Below, in pieces: positions 41,509 through 50,132 of a stretch of DNA of 64,000 nt; the first letter of the stretch is position 1; each line of letters opens with the position of its first letter. This DNA comes from JAOUGY01 sp963785075. Lineage in GTDB: Bacteria; Actinomycetota; Acidimicrobiia; Spongiisociales; ZC4RG35. The notes beneath the pieces are model-generated. The model searched no databases. It saw only the letters and a list, made by a program, of their open reading frames with translations, and had not been told where the DNA came from. Location of the stretch: the NCBI GenBank assembly GCA_963785075.1, contig CAWATW010000004.1, positions 806,001-870,000 of the forward strand, given 5' to 3'. Made by a program: the position numbers and the translations under genes.

Positions 41509-43059
41509 TCAGCCGGATCGGATGAGGTCTGCGGCCTTCTCACCGATCATCACCGCCGGTGCGTGGGTGTGACCCCGATTGAGCGTGGGCATCACGGAGG
41601 CATCGACCACTCGGAGCCGTTCCACCCCGTGCACTCGCAACTGCGGATCGACGACCCCCATGTCGTCTGTCCCCATGCGGCACGTACCAGCCGGGTGATA
41701 GAGGGTCTCGGCCCACCGGCGAATGCCCGCATCGACCTGTTCGTCGTCGACCGGCCGGGAGTCCGGCCGGATCCAGTCGCCCATCACATCGGCGAGCGGC
41801 GCCGAGTCCAACACCTCCACCGCACGGCGAACACCGCTCCGCAGCGTCTCGAGATCACTCGGATTCGAAAGGTATTCCGGGTCGATCGCCGGAGGCGAGA
41901 GGGGATCGGCCGAAATCGGACGGACCGTCCCGCGGCTCTCCGGCTGGAGGAGGATCGCAGCCACGGTGTAGCCGTGACCGGGTGGTTCGGTGTCGCCGTG
42001 ATCGAGGTAGGGCACGGGAGCGAAGATCAACTCGATGTCGGCGCCTTCGAGCCCGGCACGGGTCTCGATGAAAGCGTGCGCCTCCCCTACGTTCGAGGTG
42101 AGCATCCCCCGCCGCCGGGCCAGGTACTCGAACAGTTGTCTCGGTGTCTCGGCAGCGGCCAAAGAGTCCGACCTCGACGTGTAACGAACCACACCGGTCG
42201 CCAGGTGGTCCATGAGATTCTCACCGACACCCGGGACCTCGACCACGGGTTCGATTCCCGCCGTCTCGAGAACTCGTGGAGCTCCGATCCCCGAAACCTG
42301 GAGTAGGTGAGGGCTGTTGACGGCGCCCCCGCTCAGGATCACCTCGCCGGCGACCGCGGTGTGCAGCTGCCCCTCGTGCAGATACGACACACCGGTCGCG
42401 ACCCCGTGTTCGGTGAGGATCCGGATGGCGAGGGCACTGGTCAGCACCTCGAGGTTGGGCCTCTTCATGGCGGGCTTCAGATAGGCGACCGCTGCCGACC
42501 GGCGATGCCCGCGGTCCTGGGTGACCTGTGTGTAGTCGACACCGAGGTTGGTCCCGGCATTGGCGTTCGAATTGCGCGGGATCCCAGATCTGATGCAGGC
42601 TTCCACAAAGAGGTGGGTCCCGGGATTCACCGCTCGCTGTTCTTGCACGAAGATGGGTCCGGTTGTGCCCACGTGATCCGGGTCGGTCCGTTCCGAGGAC
42701 TCGGCTCGCATGAAGTATTCGACGACATCGGCGTACGCCCATCCGTCGTTTCCCGCCGTCGCCCACGCGTCGTAGTCGGCCGGGATGCCGCGTACCCACA
42801 TCATCGCGTTCAGCGACGAGCTCCCGCCGAGCATCTTGCCCCGTGGCCAGTACATCACGCGGCTGTCGAGGTGGACCTGAGGGACCGTGGAGAAGTCCCA
42901 GTCGAGTTCGCCGTGGAACAGATCCGAGAACGCAGCTGGGATCGTGACTTCCTTCTTCCGACCCGGCTTCCCGGCCTCCAAGAGCAGGACACGGGTCGAG
43001 GGATCCTCCGAGAGCCTGGCTGCGAGCACACACCCAGCCGATCCGCCTCCCACGATCAC
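41509..43059 (-). CDS. GMC-family FAD oxidoreductase (choline dehydrogenase-like)
   Basis: At least 516 residues. The FAD motif is IVGGGSAGCVLAARLSED. GMC signatures are PRGKMLGGSSSLNAMMWVRG, VILSGGAVNSPHLLQVSGIG and the active-site region LYHPAGTCRMG to NRGHTHAPAVMIGEKAAD. The annotated GTG 43059 cuts the usual Y-D-Y-V strand. An in-frame CTG at 43071 has GAGAGGAG 6 nt upstream and would restore LYDYVIVGGG, so a CTG start is possible. It oxidises an alcohol or polyol; the substrate is unknown. Confidence 0.9.
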   Translation of the reverse strand: MIVGGGSAGCVLAARLSEDPSTRVLLLEAGKPGRKKEVTIPAAFSDLFHGELDWDFSTVPQVHLDSRVMYWPRGKMLGGSSSLNAMMWVRGIPADYDAWATAGNDGWAYADVVEYFMRAESSERTDPDHVGTTGPIFVQEQRAVNPGTHLFVEACIRSGIPRNSNANAGTNLGVDYTQVTQDRGHRRSAAVAYLKPAMKRPNLEVLTSALAIRILTEHGVATGVSYLHEGQLHTAVAGEVILSGGAVNSPHLLQVSGIGAPRVLETAGIEPVVEVPGVGENLMDHLATGVVRYTSRSDSLAAAETPRQLFEYLARRRGMLTSNVGEAHAFIETRAGLEGADIELIFAPVPYLDHGDTEPPGHGYTVAAILLQPESRGTVRPISADPLSPPAIDPEYLSNPSDLETLRSGVRRAVEVLDSAPLADVMGDWIRPDSRPVDDEQVDAGIRRWAETLYHPAGTCRMGTDDMGVVDPQLRVHGVERLRVVDASVMPTLNRGHTHAPAVMIGEKAADLIRSG

Positions 43060-43071
43060 GTAGTCATACAG

Positions 43072-43392
43072 AGCGAACTCCTCTCGTCCGTCTCAAGAGT
43101 ACGCACAGAGGTGGCCGCCATGACGTCCCGGCCGGACCGAAGGTGCGTATTGCCTGGAGCGTTTGCGGTCATCGCGTCGGAGGTGCCCAGGCCGACAGCC
43201 GACCGCAGACCTAGGACGACCGAAGGTGCTACGTACGAGGTAGAACGTTCGGGTCCGGCCGGCCCAGCCGACGGCGGACGGCCAACCGCCTACTCCGTAC
43301 GGTCGATACGTTGCAGGTACAACGCATGACGTACAACGTGGGCCGGGGGACGCGGTGGGGGGCCGCAGCATCCCGGGGTCCGGCTGCAGAGC
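43072..43392. other. Intergenic region with degenerate repeated words
   Basis: No gene was recognised. Between about 43190 and 43350 several related words recur, such as GTACAACGCATGACGTACAA and GACGGCGGACGGCCAACCGCC, giving a patchy, tandem-like texture as at 15630-15730. No clear terminator or RNA was found. Confidence 0.5.
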
Positions 43393-43410
43393 ACCGAGCG
43401 ATCGCTCGGT
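43393..43410. promoter_or_regulatory. 18-bp palindromic operator upstream of the carboxylase beta gene
   Basis: ACCGAGCGATCGCTCGGT is a perfect palindrome, identical to the one at 51413-51430 before the alpha subunit. It ends 9 nt before TAGCCT, a -10 candidate, so it would cover the -35 region. The form and position fit a TetR-type repressor site; the regulator is not in this window or not recognised. Confidence 0.8.
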
Positions 43411-43419
43411 AGGGTCGGC

Positions 43420-43425
43420 TAGCCT
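43420..43425 (+). promoter_or_regulatory. -10 hexamer TAGCCT of the carboxylase beta gene
   Basis: TAGCCT is followed by 6 nt and ATG 43432, indicating a leaderless transcript controlled by the adjacent operator. Confidence 0.55.
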
Positions 43426-43431
43426 TGTGGG

Positions 43432-45030
43432 ATGCAGCCGCTGCCCACCCGGGTCGACCGGGGTTCCGAGGAGTTCCAGTCGAACCGTGCCGCAATGCTG
43501 GCCAAGGTCGAGGAGCTCAACCAGCTGCTGAAGCAGGCCAGCATGGGTGGCGGTGAGAAGTACCGCGCCCGCCACCGCGAACGCGGGAAGCTGTTGGCTC
43601 GTGAGCGGATCGAATTGCTGTTGGACCGCGACAGTCCGTTCCTCGAGTTGTCGAGCCTCGCCGGCTGGGGCACCGAGAAGCCTCTCGGCGCCAACGCCGT
43701 GACCGGCATCGGACTCGTCAACGGCGTGGAGGTGATGATCTCCGCCAACGATCCGACCAGCCAGGCTGGTTCGTCGAACAAGTACTCCCTCGCCAAGACG
43801 CTGCGGGCCCAGGACATCGCACGTCAGAACCGCCTGCCGCTCATCAACCTCGTCGAGTCAGGAGGCGCCGACCTCCCCGATCAGGCCGAGGTCTTCCTCA
43901 CCGGCGGAAAGTGGTTCCGTAACCTGACCCAGCTGTCTCGTCTCGGGATTCCAACGGTGGCGTTGGTCTTCGGCAACTCGACGGCCGGAGGGGCGTATGT
44001 CCCCGGCATGTGTGACTACGCGGTCATGGTGAAGGAACGCGCCAAGGTCTTCCTCGGCGGTCCGCCGCTGGTGAAGATGGCGACCGGTGAGGAGTCGACC
44101 GACGAGGAGTTGGGCGGCGCCGAGATGCATTCACGGGTCTCCGGTCTCTCCGACTACTTCGCTCGGGACGAACTCGAAGCGATCCGAATGGGCCGCGACA
44201 TCGTCTCACATCTCAACTGGAACAAGTCGGGACCGGGAGCGTCGATGTCGGCCGACGACCCGATCCACGATCCCGACGACCTCCTCGGTGTGGTTCCCGC
44301 CGATCTCCGTGTGCCCTTCGACATGCGCGAGATACTTGCTCGAGTGCTCGATGGCTCACGATTCGAGGAGTACAAGGCGCTGTACGGCACCTCGATGGTG
44401 ACGGGGTGGAGTTCGATCCACGGGTTCCCGGTAGGAATCGTCGCCAACCAGCAAGGGGTGATCTTCTCTGAGGAGGCCCACAAGGTCACCGAGTTCATCC
44501 AGTTGTGCAACCGGTACGACACCCCGATCATCTTCTTCCACAACACCACCGGCTACATGGTGGGCAAGCAATATGAGCAGCGCGGGATCATCAAAGATGG
44601 ATCCAAGATGGTCAACGCCGTGGCCAACTCGACCGTGCCCCACATCTCGGTCATGGCTGGGGTCTCGTACGGTGCCGGCAACTACGGGATGAGTGGACGC
44701 TCCTATGACCCGCGATTCGTCTTCGGGTGGCCAGGTCACAAGGTGGCGGTGATGGGCCCGAAGCAACTCGCAGGAGTGATGTCGATCATCACGCGTGCGG
44801 CGGCCGACGCCCGAGGCATCGAATTCGACGAAGATGCGGACGCCCAACGCACCGCCCTCATCGAGGCGCAGATCGAGCACGAAGAGCAAGGCTACTTCTC
44901 GACCGCCCGCATCCGTGACGACGGCATCGTCGACCCCCGCGACACCCGCACTGTCCTCGGCATGGCCCTGTCTGCGACTCATTCGGCACCGGTGCAAGGC
45001 ACCGATGCCTTCGGTGTCTTCCGGATGTGA
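43432..45030 (+). CDS. Acyl-CoA carboxylase beta (carboxyltransferase) subunit
   Basis: A 532-residue carboxyltransferase of the methylcrotonyl/propionyl-CoA carboxylase type. The N-terminal crotonase-like half has FGNSTAGGAYVPGMCDYAVMV, with an oxyanion Gly-Gly pair. The C-terminal half has FFHNTTGYMVGKQYEQRGIIKDGSKMVNAVANSTVPHISV and YGAGNYGMSGRSYDPRF. The repeated GxG pairs and MCC-like GGADLPDQAEVF favour methylcrotonyl- or a related branched acyl-CoA. The alpha subunit at 51455 shares the operator, so the two are probably one enzyme. Confidence 0.93.
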   Translation: MQPLPTRVDRGSEEFQSNRAAMLAKVEELNQLLKQASMGGGEKYRARHRERGKLLARERIELLLDRDSPFLELSSLAGWGTEKPLGANAVTGIGLVNGVEVMISANDPTSQAGSSNKYSLAKTLRAQDIARQNRLPLINLVESGGADLPDQAEVFLTGGKWFRNLTQLSRLGIPTVALVFGNSTAGGAYVPGMCDYAVMVKERAKVFLGGPPLVKMATGEESTDEELGGAEMHSRVSGLSDYFARDELEAIRMGRDIVSHLNWNKSGPGASMSADDPIHDPDDLLGVVPADLRVPFDMREILARVLDGSRFEEYKALYGTSMVTGWSSIHGFPVGIVANQQGVIFSEEAHKVTEFIQLCNRYDTPIIFFHNTTGYMVGKQYEQRGIIKDGSKMVNAVANSTVPHISVMAGVSYGAGNYGMSGRSYDPRFVFGWPGHKVAVMGPKQLAGVMSIITRAAADARGIEFDEDADAQRTALIEAQIEHEEQGYFSTARIRDDGIVDPRDTRTVLGMALSATHSAPVQGTDAFGVFRM

Positions 45031-45099
45031 CCGCTCGCCAGGTGCAGGGTCGGGATCGGGGGGCATCGCGACCCGGCCAAGCCGAAGCAGACGACGCCG

Positions 45100-46317
45100 T
45101 CAGCGTTGAACACCCGTGAACAGCACCACGAGCGTGTCTTCGGGGAGGATCTGATCGGCCGTCTGTGCGTCGAGCAGACCCGCGAGGCCTGCGGTGCCGG
45201 TGGCGCTGGCGTCGATCCCCGTTTGTGAGGTGCCCATGGTGTGGGCCTTGTGGATCATCGACTCGCTCACCACGATCGGCCACCCACCCGACCGAAGCAT
45301 CGGCCCCACGACCGTTCGCCAGTCGTACGTGACGTCGTCGAGGATTCCCGATGCCGCCGAGTGCCCGACGGCCTCCCAGGCCCACATGAAGCGATCGGGC
45401 TCCTCGCAGGCCGTGTCCAGCGCCTCGTCGATGTAGACCGGATCCTGCATCGCCAACGTCTCGGCCCGCATCGGCCGCGAACTCGGCAGCACCAACTCAT
45501 GGCGCTCGGCGACCTCGATCGTGAGCCGATCCCACGCTCGCGCCAAGGGCGCGCACGCCTCCGTCTGCACCGCATGAAGCACCGGGTTGGCGAGCAGCCA
45601 TTGCTGGCGTGTCCCTTCACGGAGCCCCTGCCACACGGCCGAGGCCAGCGCTCCCCCACCCACCTGGATGAATAGCCGGACCCGCCCTTCGACTTGCGCC
45701 AGACCCAGCTGCGTCGCCAGCTCCCACCCCAACGTCCGACCGCCATCGATGGCGGAATGGGTGACCGATCCCTGCACACTGAACGGAATGGCGCCTCGCT
45801 CCACCGCCAGGAGGAACTGGTTGTACGCCGGGTCACCCGTGTCACCGGCGCGCCGGTCGCACACTTCGATTCTGGCGTCGAGCGCCTCGAGCATCTTGAC
45901 GGTCGGCTCGTCCGCCCACGTCGGGATGAACACGCGGATGGGCCGTTCCACCGCCTTCGCCACCACGGCGGCCGCAACGGCTGCATTCCCGCACGACGCA
46001 ATGGCCAATTCTCCGTCGTCTGTGCCGTCCACCGCGAGCTGCAGCAGGGTTCCGAACAGATGACGCGACTTGTGCGATCCACCGACATTGCCGGTGTCGT
46101 CCTTGACCCACAGCCGCTTGCTTCTCAGCCCCAAGGCCTCGGCGAGCGGCCGTGGGTGCGTGAGAGGCGTCGTCTCGAAGCCGTGACCCGCGACATGGGC
46201 CACGGCTTCGTCGAGGCGTGTCACAAGAGAGACGAAGTCGTCGTCGGACCATCCGTTCTCCATCGCCACCTGGTACGAACGCAGCAGCCAACGGAAATCG
46301 ACGAACGGGTTGCTCAT
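45100..46317 (-). CDS. PLP-dependent fold-type II enzyme (threonine synthase/dehydratase-like)
   Basis: About 405 residues. The ATG at 46317 overlaps the stop of the upstream PLP gene (ATGA). The PLP Lys is in KDDTGNVGGSHKSRHLFG, and AIASCGNAAVAAAVVAKAV is the substrate-binding helix. A Gly-rich phosphate loop is in IQVGGGALASAVWQGL. The family includes threonine synthase, serine/threonine dehydratase and diaminopropionate lyase; the exact reaction is not recognisable. Coupling to a second PLP enzyme is the main clue to function. Confidence 0.8.
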   Translation of the reverse strand: MSNPFVDFRWLLRSYQVAMENGWSDDDFVSLVTRLDEAVAHVAGHGFETTPLTHPRPLAEALGLRSKRLWVKDDTGNVGGSHKSRHLFGTLLQLAVDGTDDGELAIASCGNAAVAAAVVAKAVERPIRVFIPTWADEPTVKMLEALDARIEVCDRRAGDTGDPAYNQFLLAVERGAIPFSVQGSVTHSAIDGGRTLGWELATQLGLAQVEGRVRLFIQVGGGALASAVWQGLREGTRQQWLLANPVLHAVQTEACAPLARAWDRLTIEVAERHELVLPSSRPMRAETLAMQDPVYIDEALDTACEEPDRFMWAWEAVGHSAASGILDDVTYDWRTVVGPMLRSGGWPIVVSESMIHKAHTMGTSQTGIDASATGTAGLAGLLDAQTADQILPEDTLVVLFTGVQR

Positions 46318-47810
46318 GGGATGAGGCCGGTGCGTTCGTTGAATTCGCCGATCATCTGATCCCACCGATCCGTGTACGGACGCAACCCGTCCCACCAGCT
46401 CTCATCACGCCTTGCCTCGAACACTTCGAACGGGATCCCCTGCTGTTCCACCCAGGTGTAGTAGCCGAGGTTGAAGACTCGCCGCTTGCCCACCTCACCG
46501 AGTTCCCACACGTGATCGGTGTCGATTCCCTGGAGGAAACGGGCATGTGCTGCGGCCGCCTCCCTCGCGCCGAACGATCCGCCATGATCTCGATCGATCA
46601 GCGGCTGCAGCTCTGAGCCATACATCTCCGACCCATCGGTGGCGACGGTGACGATGACGTCGTCGGACCCGAGGCGGTGATACCGGGCGGTCTTGATCGC
46701 CGCCAGCATGTTGCAGATGGACGAGTAGCCCATGTGGCGCAGGCTCTCCACCACGGTCGGATCGACGCCTTGTCTCGTCAGATGCTCCTTGCCGGCGGGC
46801 GTGTTGAACAAAACGAAGAGCCCGTTGGTGGCCTGGTCGGAGATGCCGATGACGTCGTCCGAGTTCGTCACGTTGTGGATCAGGGGGATGTGCTTGTCGC
46901 CGATCCCTTGGATGTTGTGCTCGCCGTACCCGTTGTAGAGCATGGTGGGGCACTCCAACGCCTCGACTGGAACGATTCGGGCGCCGTGCCGCTCCTTGAG
47001 GTAGTCGCCTGCTCCGAGTGTTCCCGCGGACCCCGAGGCCGCCACGAAGGCAGCCATTCGCTTCCCGCCGATGGCGTGGAACACGTGCTCGAGGGCTGGC
47101 CCGGTCACCCGATAGTGGCCAAGATGGTTCGAGAACTCGGAGAACTGATTGAGGATCACGTTGCTCGAGTCCTTGGCGAGCTCATTGCAGGTGTCGTAGA
47201 TCTCTTTGACGTTGGACTCGGTGCCAAATGTTCGGATCACGTCGTTGGGGTCCGAGATCCAATCCTCCAGCCACTCGAAGCGCTCCCGACTCATGCCTTC
47301 CGGGAGGACGGCAACCCCGCGACACCCCATGATCTCGGAGATGGCGACTCCGCCGCGGGCGTAGTTGCCCGTCGAGGGCCATATCGCGCGATGAGCAGTG
47401 GGATCGAACGCACCGCTCACGACCCGCGGAGCCAGGCAGGAGTATGCCGCCAACACCTTGTGGGCCCGAATCATCGGGAACCTGTTGCCCAAGGCCAGGA
47501 CGATTCGGGCATCCACACCCGACAGCTCACCCGGGATCTCCAGATACTCCGGAACCTCGGTTCGACCCACCCTGGAAGCGTCGTTGTACCAGTGGACACG
47601 CCACAGGTTCCTCGGATCGTCGTCGTCAGGGCCTACCCCTTCGAGGGAGTCCAAAGCCCATCCAGGGATGGTGGATGGATCGGCCAGTTGGGCGAACGTG
47701 GGTAGGACGATTCCGCGGTCGCGGAATCGGGTCACGGTTCGCTCCAGCGCCGCCGCGTCGACGATCTCGTCGTACAGGCCAAGGAGTTCAGCTGTCATCG
47801 AATGTCTCAT
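46314..47810 (-). CDS. Second PLP-dependent fold-type II enzyme (cysteine synthase-like superfamily)
   Basis: About 498 residues; ATG 47810 or 47798 are both possible starts. The predicted PLP Lys is in PMIRAHKVLAAYSCLAP. WPSTGNYARGGVAISEIMGCRGVAVLPEGMSRERFEWL is a strongly marked substrate/PLP region, and VAASGSAGTLGAGDYL forms the phosphate loop. Proteins like this are usually annotated only as PLP-dependent beta-family. It follows the thiamine-binding gene by 96 nt and is coupled to the next PLP gene. Confidence 0.78.
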   Translation of the reverse strand: MRHSMTAELLGLYDEIVDAAALERTVTRFRDRGIVLPTFAQLADPSTIPGWALDSLEGVGPDDDDPRNLWRVHWYNDASRVGRTEVPEYLEIPGELSGVDARIVLALGNRFPMIRAHKVLAAYSCLAPRVVSGAFDPTAHRAIWPSTGNYARGGVAISEIMGCRGVAVLPEGMSRERFEWLEDWISDPNDVIRTFGTESNVKEIYDTCNELAKDSSNVILNQFSEFSNHLGHYRVTGPALEHVFHAIGGKRMAAFVAASGSAGTLGAGDYLKERHGARIVPVEALECPTMLYNGYGEHNIQGIGDKHIPLIHNVTNSDDVIGISDQATNGLFVLFNTPAGKEHLTRQGVDPTVVESLRHMGYSSICNMLAAIKTARYHRLGSDDVIVTVATDGSEMYGSELQPLIDRDHGGSFGAREAAAAHARFLQGIDTDHVWELGEVGKRRVFNLGYYTWVEQQGIPFEVFEARRDESWWDGLRPYTDRWDQMIGEFNERTGLIP

Positions 47811-47906
47811 TTCTCGTGCCGGGCCGCCCGGCGCCGGCTCCATTGCAGCGTCGTTGGTTGTCCCGATCAGGCGCTTCCACGACCGGGGTCTCGCTCCGGG
47901 CGCAGC

Positions 47907-48143
47907 TCACGAGCTGATCGTCACGTCCAGAGTCACCCGGCTGGCTCCTGCGCTCATGGCCGCTTCGATGGCGCCGGCGAGCGCCACCACGGTGTCCGAC
48001 AGCTCCCCCGTGACGGTAGTGCCGAACGGCCCGACGTCGGCTTTGAGACCCGCCGACTCCACCGCATCCAATGCGGCGGACACGTGCGGGCCCAGCGAAC
48101 CTTCACGAAACGGCTCGACACGGAATTGCGCTGCAACCCTCAC
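47907..48143 (-). CDS. Thiamine-binding (YkoF/MTH1187-type) small protein
   Basis: 78 residues with the beta-alpha-beta pattern of the MTH1187/YqgV family: VAAQFRVEPFREGSLGPHVSAALDAVESAGLKADVGPFGTTVTGEL and a final SRVTLDVTISS. Members bind thiamine or related ligands as small oligomers. The start overlaps the stop of the nitrilase-fold gene by 4 nt. Confidence 0.7.
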   Translation of the reverse strand: MRVAAQFRVEPFREGSLGPHVSAALDAVESAGLKADVGPFGTTVTGELSDTVVALAGAIEAAMSAGASRVTLDVTISS

Positions 48144-48982
48144 ACCAGCCCCGTTCTCGTGTAGGTCTCGGGACGACGGTCACGGTAGAACTGCCAGTAG
48201 TTTCTCGTCTCTTCGATCATCGAGAGATCGAGGTCACGTACGACGACCTCGTCGGTGTCGTCGGACGCAACGTCCCCGACCATACGCGCCCGTGGATCGA
48301 CGAAATACGAGGACCCGTAGTACTCGGTCCCTTCGTTGGGGTCCGTCCCCACCCGGTTGATGGCCCCGACGAAGTATTCGTTGGCGACGGCCGCCGCCGG
48401 CTGCTCCAACTGCCAGAGGTACATCGAATGTCCCCGTGTGGTGGCCGATGGGTTGAAGACGATCTTGGCCCCCGCCAGGCCGAGCTCGCGCCAGCCTTCC
48501 GGGAAGTGCCGGTCGTAACAGATGTAGACGCCGATCCGTCCGACTGCCGTGTCGAAGACGGGGTATCCCAGGTTGCCCGGCCGGAAGTAGAACTTCTCCC
48601 AGAACCCCTGCACCTGGGGGATGTGGACCTTGCGGTACTTCCCGAGAAACGTTCCGTCGGCGTCGATGACGCCTGCGGTGTTGTAGTAGGTGCCCTCGTC
48701 CTCCACCTCGAACATCGGTACGACGAGGACCATGCCCGTCTCGCGGGCGAGCTCGACCATGCGCCGGAACGTCGGGCCGTCCGGCATCGCTTCCGCGTAC
48801 GAGAAGAGGGAGCGGTCCTGGACCGAGCAGAAGTAAGGCGTCGAGAAGATCTCCTGGAAGCAGAGAACCTGTGCGCCCTGCTCGGCGGCCGAGCGTGCCA
48901 GGCCCACCTGCTTTTCGACCATCGACTCGACGCCACCGGCCCACGCGGCCTGTACGAGGGCGGCACGGACGTTTTGGCTCAT
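48140..48982 (-). CDS. Carbon-nitrogen hydrolase (nitrilase superfamily; beta-ureidopropionase/carbamoylputrescine amidase-like)
   Basis: A 280-residue amidase with the complete Glu-Lys-Cys triad: LCFQEIFSTPYF, GKYRKVHIPQVQGFWEK and VGRIGVYICYDRHFPEGWREL. The Tyr-rich loop and lengths fit N-carbamoyl-beta-alanine or N-carbamoylputrescine hydrolases. ATG 48982 is favoured over 48985 because AAGGAG then has a 4-nt spacing. It heads the operon with the thiamine-binding protein and two PLP enzymes; an aminopyrimidine salvage role is a possibility but speculative. Confidence 0.88.
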   Translation of the reverse strand: MSQNVRAALVQAAWAGGVESMVEKQVGLARSAAEQGAQVLCFQEIFSTPYFCSVQDRSLFSYAEAMPDGPTFRRMVELARETGMVLVVPMFEVEDEGTYYNTAGVIDADGTFLGKYRKVHIPQVQGFWEKFYFRPGNLGYPVFDTAVGRIGVYICYDRHFPEGWRELGLAGAKIVFNPSATTRGHSMYLWQLEQPAAAVANEYFVGAINRVGTDPNEGTEYYGSSYFVDPRARMVGDVASDDTDEVVVRDLDLSMIEETRNYWQFYRDRRPETYTRTGLV

Positions 48983-49090
48983 CATGCTCCTTGCAGGCTG
49001 GCTGTCGTGCCCCGACCTGGGGCCGCTGTCGAGAAAGTGTATAGCGCCGCGCATGTCCTCCGGATCGGTCGAAAGGAACCTCTCCGGTCG

Positions 49091-49096
49091 TATGAT
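49091..49096 (+). promoter_or_regulatory. -10 hexamer TATGAT of corA
   Basis: TATGAT is followed by 6 nt and the GTG at 49103. It is the clearest leaderless promoter in the window. Confidence 0.65.
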
Positions 49097-49102
49097 CGAA
49101 TC

Positions 49103-50080
49103 GTGGGAACAGCCCAAACCCGGGTGTATGTCGACGGCCGGCTCGAGTCGGACGGCATCCCGGTCGCCGAGCTGAGCGAGATGGTCGGGCGGCCCGGCGC
49201 CGTCGTCTGGGTGGACCTGGAAAAGCCGAGTCGAGATGAACTCCACGAGCTGGCCCAGGAGCTCGGACTCCACGAGTTGGCGGTCGAAGATGCGCTCGAA
49301 CCGCATCAGCGCGCCAAGCTCGATCGCTACGCAACCCACTCCTTTCTCTCGTGCCACCAGGTCGAGGTGTCCGGCGATGTGCCGTCGCTCACCTCCACCG
49401 AGGTGGACGTGTTCATCGGAGGCCGCTGGCTCGTCACGGTTCGGCAGCATCCAGGACTGGCGATCGACGAGTTGCGTCGCAGATGGGACCGCGACCCGGA
49501 GCTGTCACAGTTCGGGGTCGGGTTCCTCCTGCATGGCCTGCTCGATCTGATCGTGGACGGCTACTTCACGGCCATCGAGATCTTCGACGACTACTACGAC
49601 GAGGTCATGGATGGGATCTTCGCCGAACGACCGATGGAGCCGGACACTCAGCGGACGTGGTTCGAGGCGCGCAGAGCCCTGCTCCGATTTCACCGTCTGG
49701 TGTCCCCGCTTCGCGAGGCGGTCAACTCGCTCATGCGGGGCGAGCAGGACATCGTCGCCGACCGGATGTATCCGTACTACCAGGACATCTACGACCACAT
49801 CCTGAGAGTGGGTGAGGCGACCGATTCCCTCCGCGAGCTGGCGAGCACGGTCGTCGAGGCCAATCTGAGCCTTCGCGACTACCGACAGAACCAGATCATG
49901 AAGAGGGTGACCAGTTGGGCGGCCATCATCGCCGTCCCCACACTGGTCACGGGCTTCTACGGCATGAACGTGCCGTACCCGGGCAACGACAGCCTGGACG
50001 GCGTCGTCTGGTCGATCGGATTGATGCTGGCGAGCTCGCTGGCTTTGTACGGCCTTTTCAAGAAGCAGGACTGGTTGTAG
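49103..50080 (+). CDS. corA: CorA-family divalent metal ion transporter
   Basis: A 325-residue Mg2+/Co2+ channel. A large N-terminal cytoplasmic domain (VWVDLEKPSRDELHELAQELGLHELAVEDALEPHQRAKLDRY) leads to the long stalk helix and two C-terminal transmembrane helices. The selectivity motif GMN is in TLVTGFYGMNVPYPG, and the second helix ends LALYGLFKKQDWL with basic residues. The GTG start follows TATGAT by 6 nt. Metal preference is not resolved by the sequence. Confidence 0.94.
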   Translation: MGTAQTRVYVDGRLESDGIPVAELSEMVGRPGAVVWVDLEKPSRDELHELAQELGLHELAVEDALEPHQRAKLDRYATHSFLSCHQVEVSGDVPSLTSTEVDVFIGGRWLVTVRQHPGLAIDELRRRWDRDPELSQFGVGFLLHGLLDLIVDGYFTAIEIFDDYYDEVMDGIFAERPMEPDTQRTWFEARRALLRFHRLVSPLREAVNSLMRGEQDIVADRMYPYYQDIYDHILRVGEATDSLRELASTVVEANLSLRDYRQNQIMKRVTSWAAIIAVPTLVTGFYGMNVPYPGNDSLDGVVWSIGLMLASSLALYGLFKKQDWL

Positions 50081-50120
50081 CCCCATCGAGAACACATCTC
50101 ATGGCCGAACCCCGCTTCGG

Positions 50121-50126
50121 TATCGT
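50121..50126 (+). promoter_or_regulatory. -10 hexamer TATCGT of the VOC gene
   Basis: TATCGT is followed by 6 nt and ATG 50133, the same leaderless spacing as corA. Confidence 0.5.
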
Positions 50127-50132
50127 CTGCCG

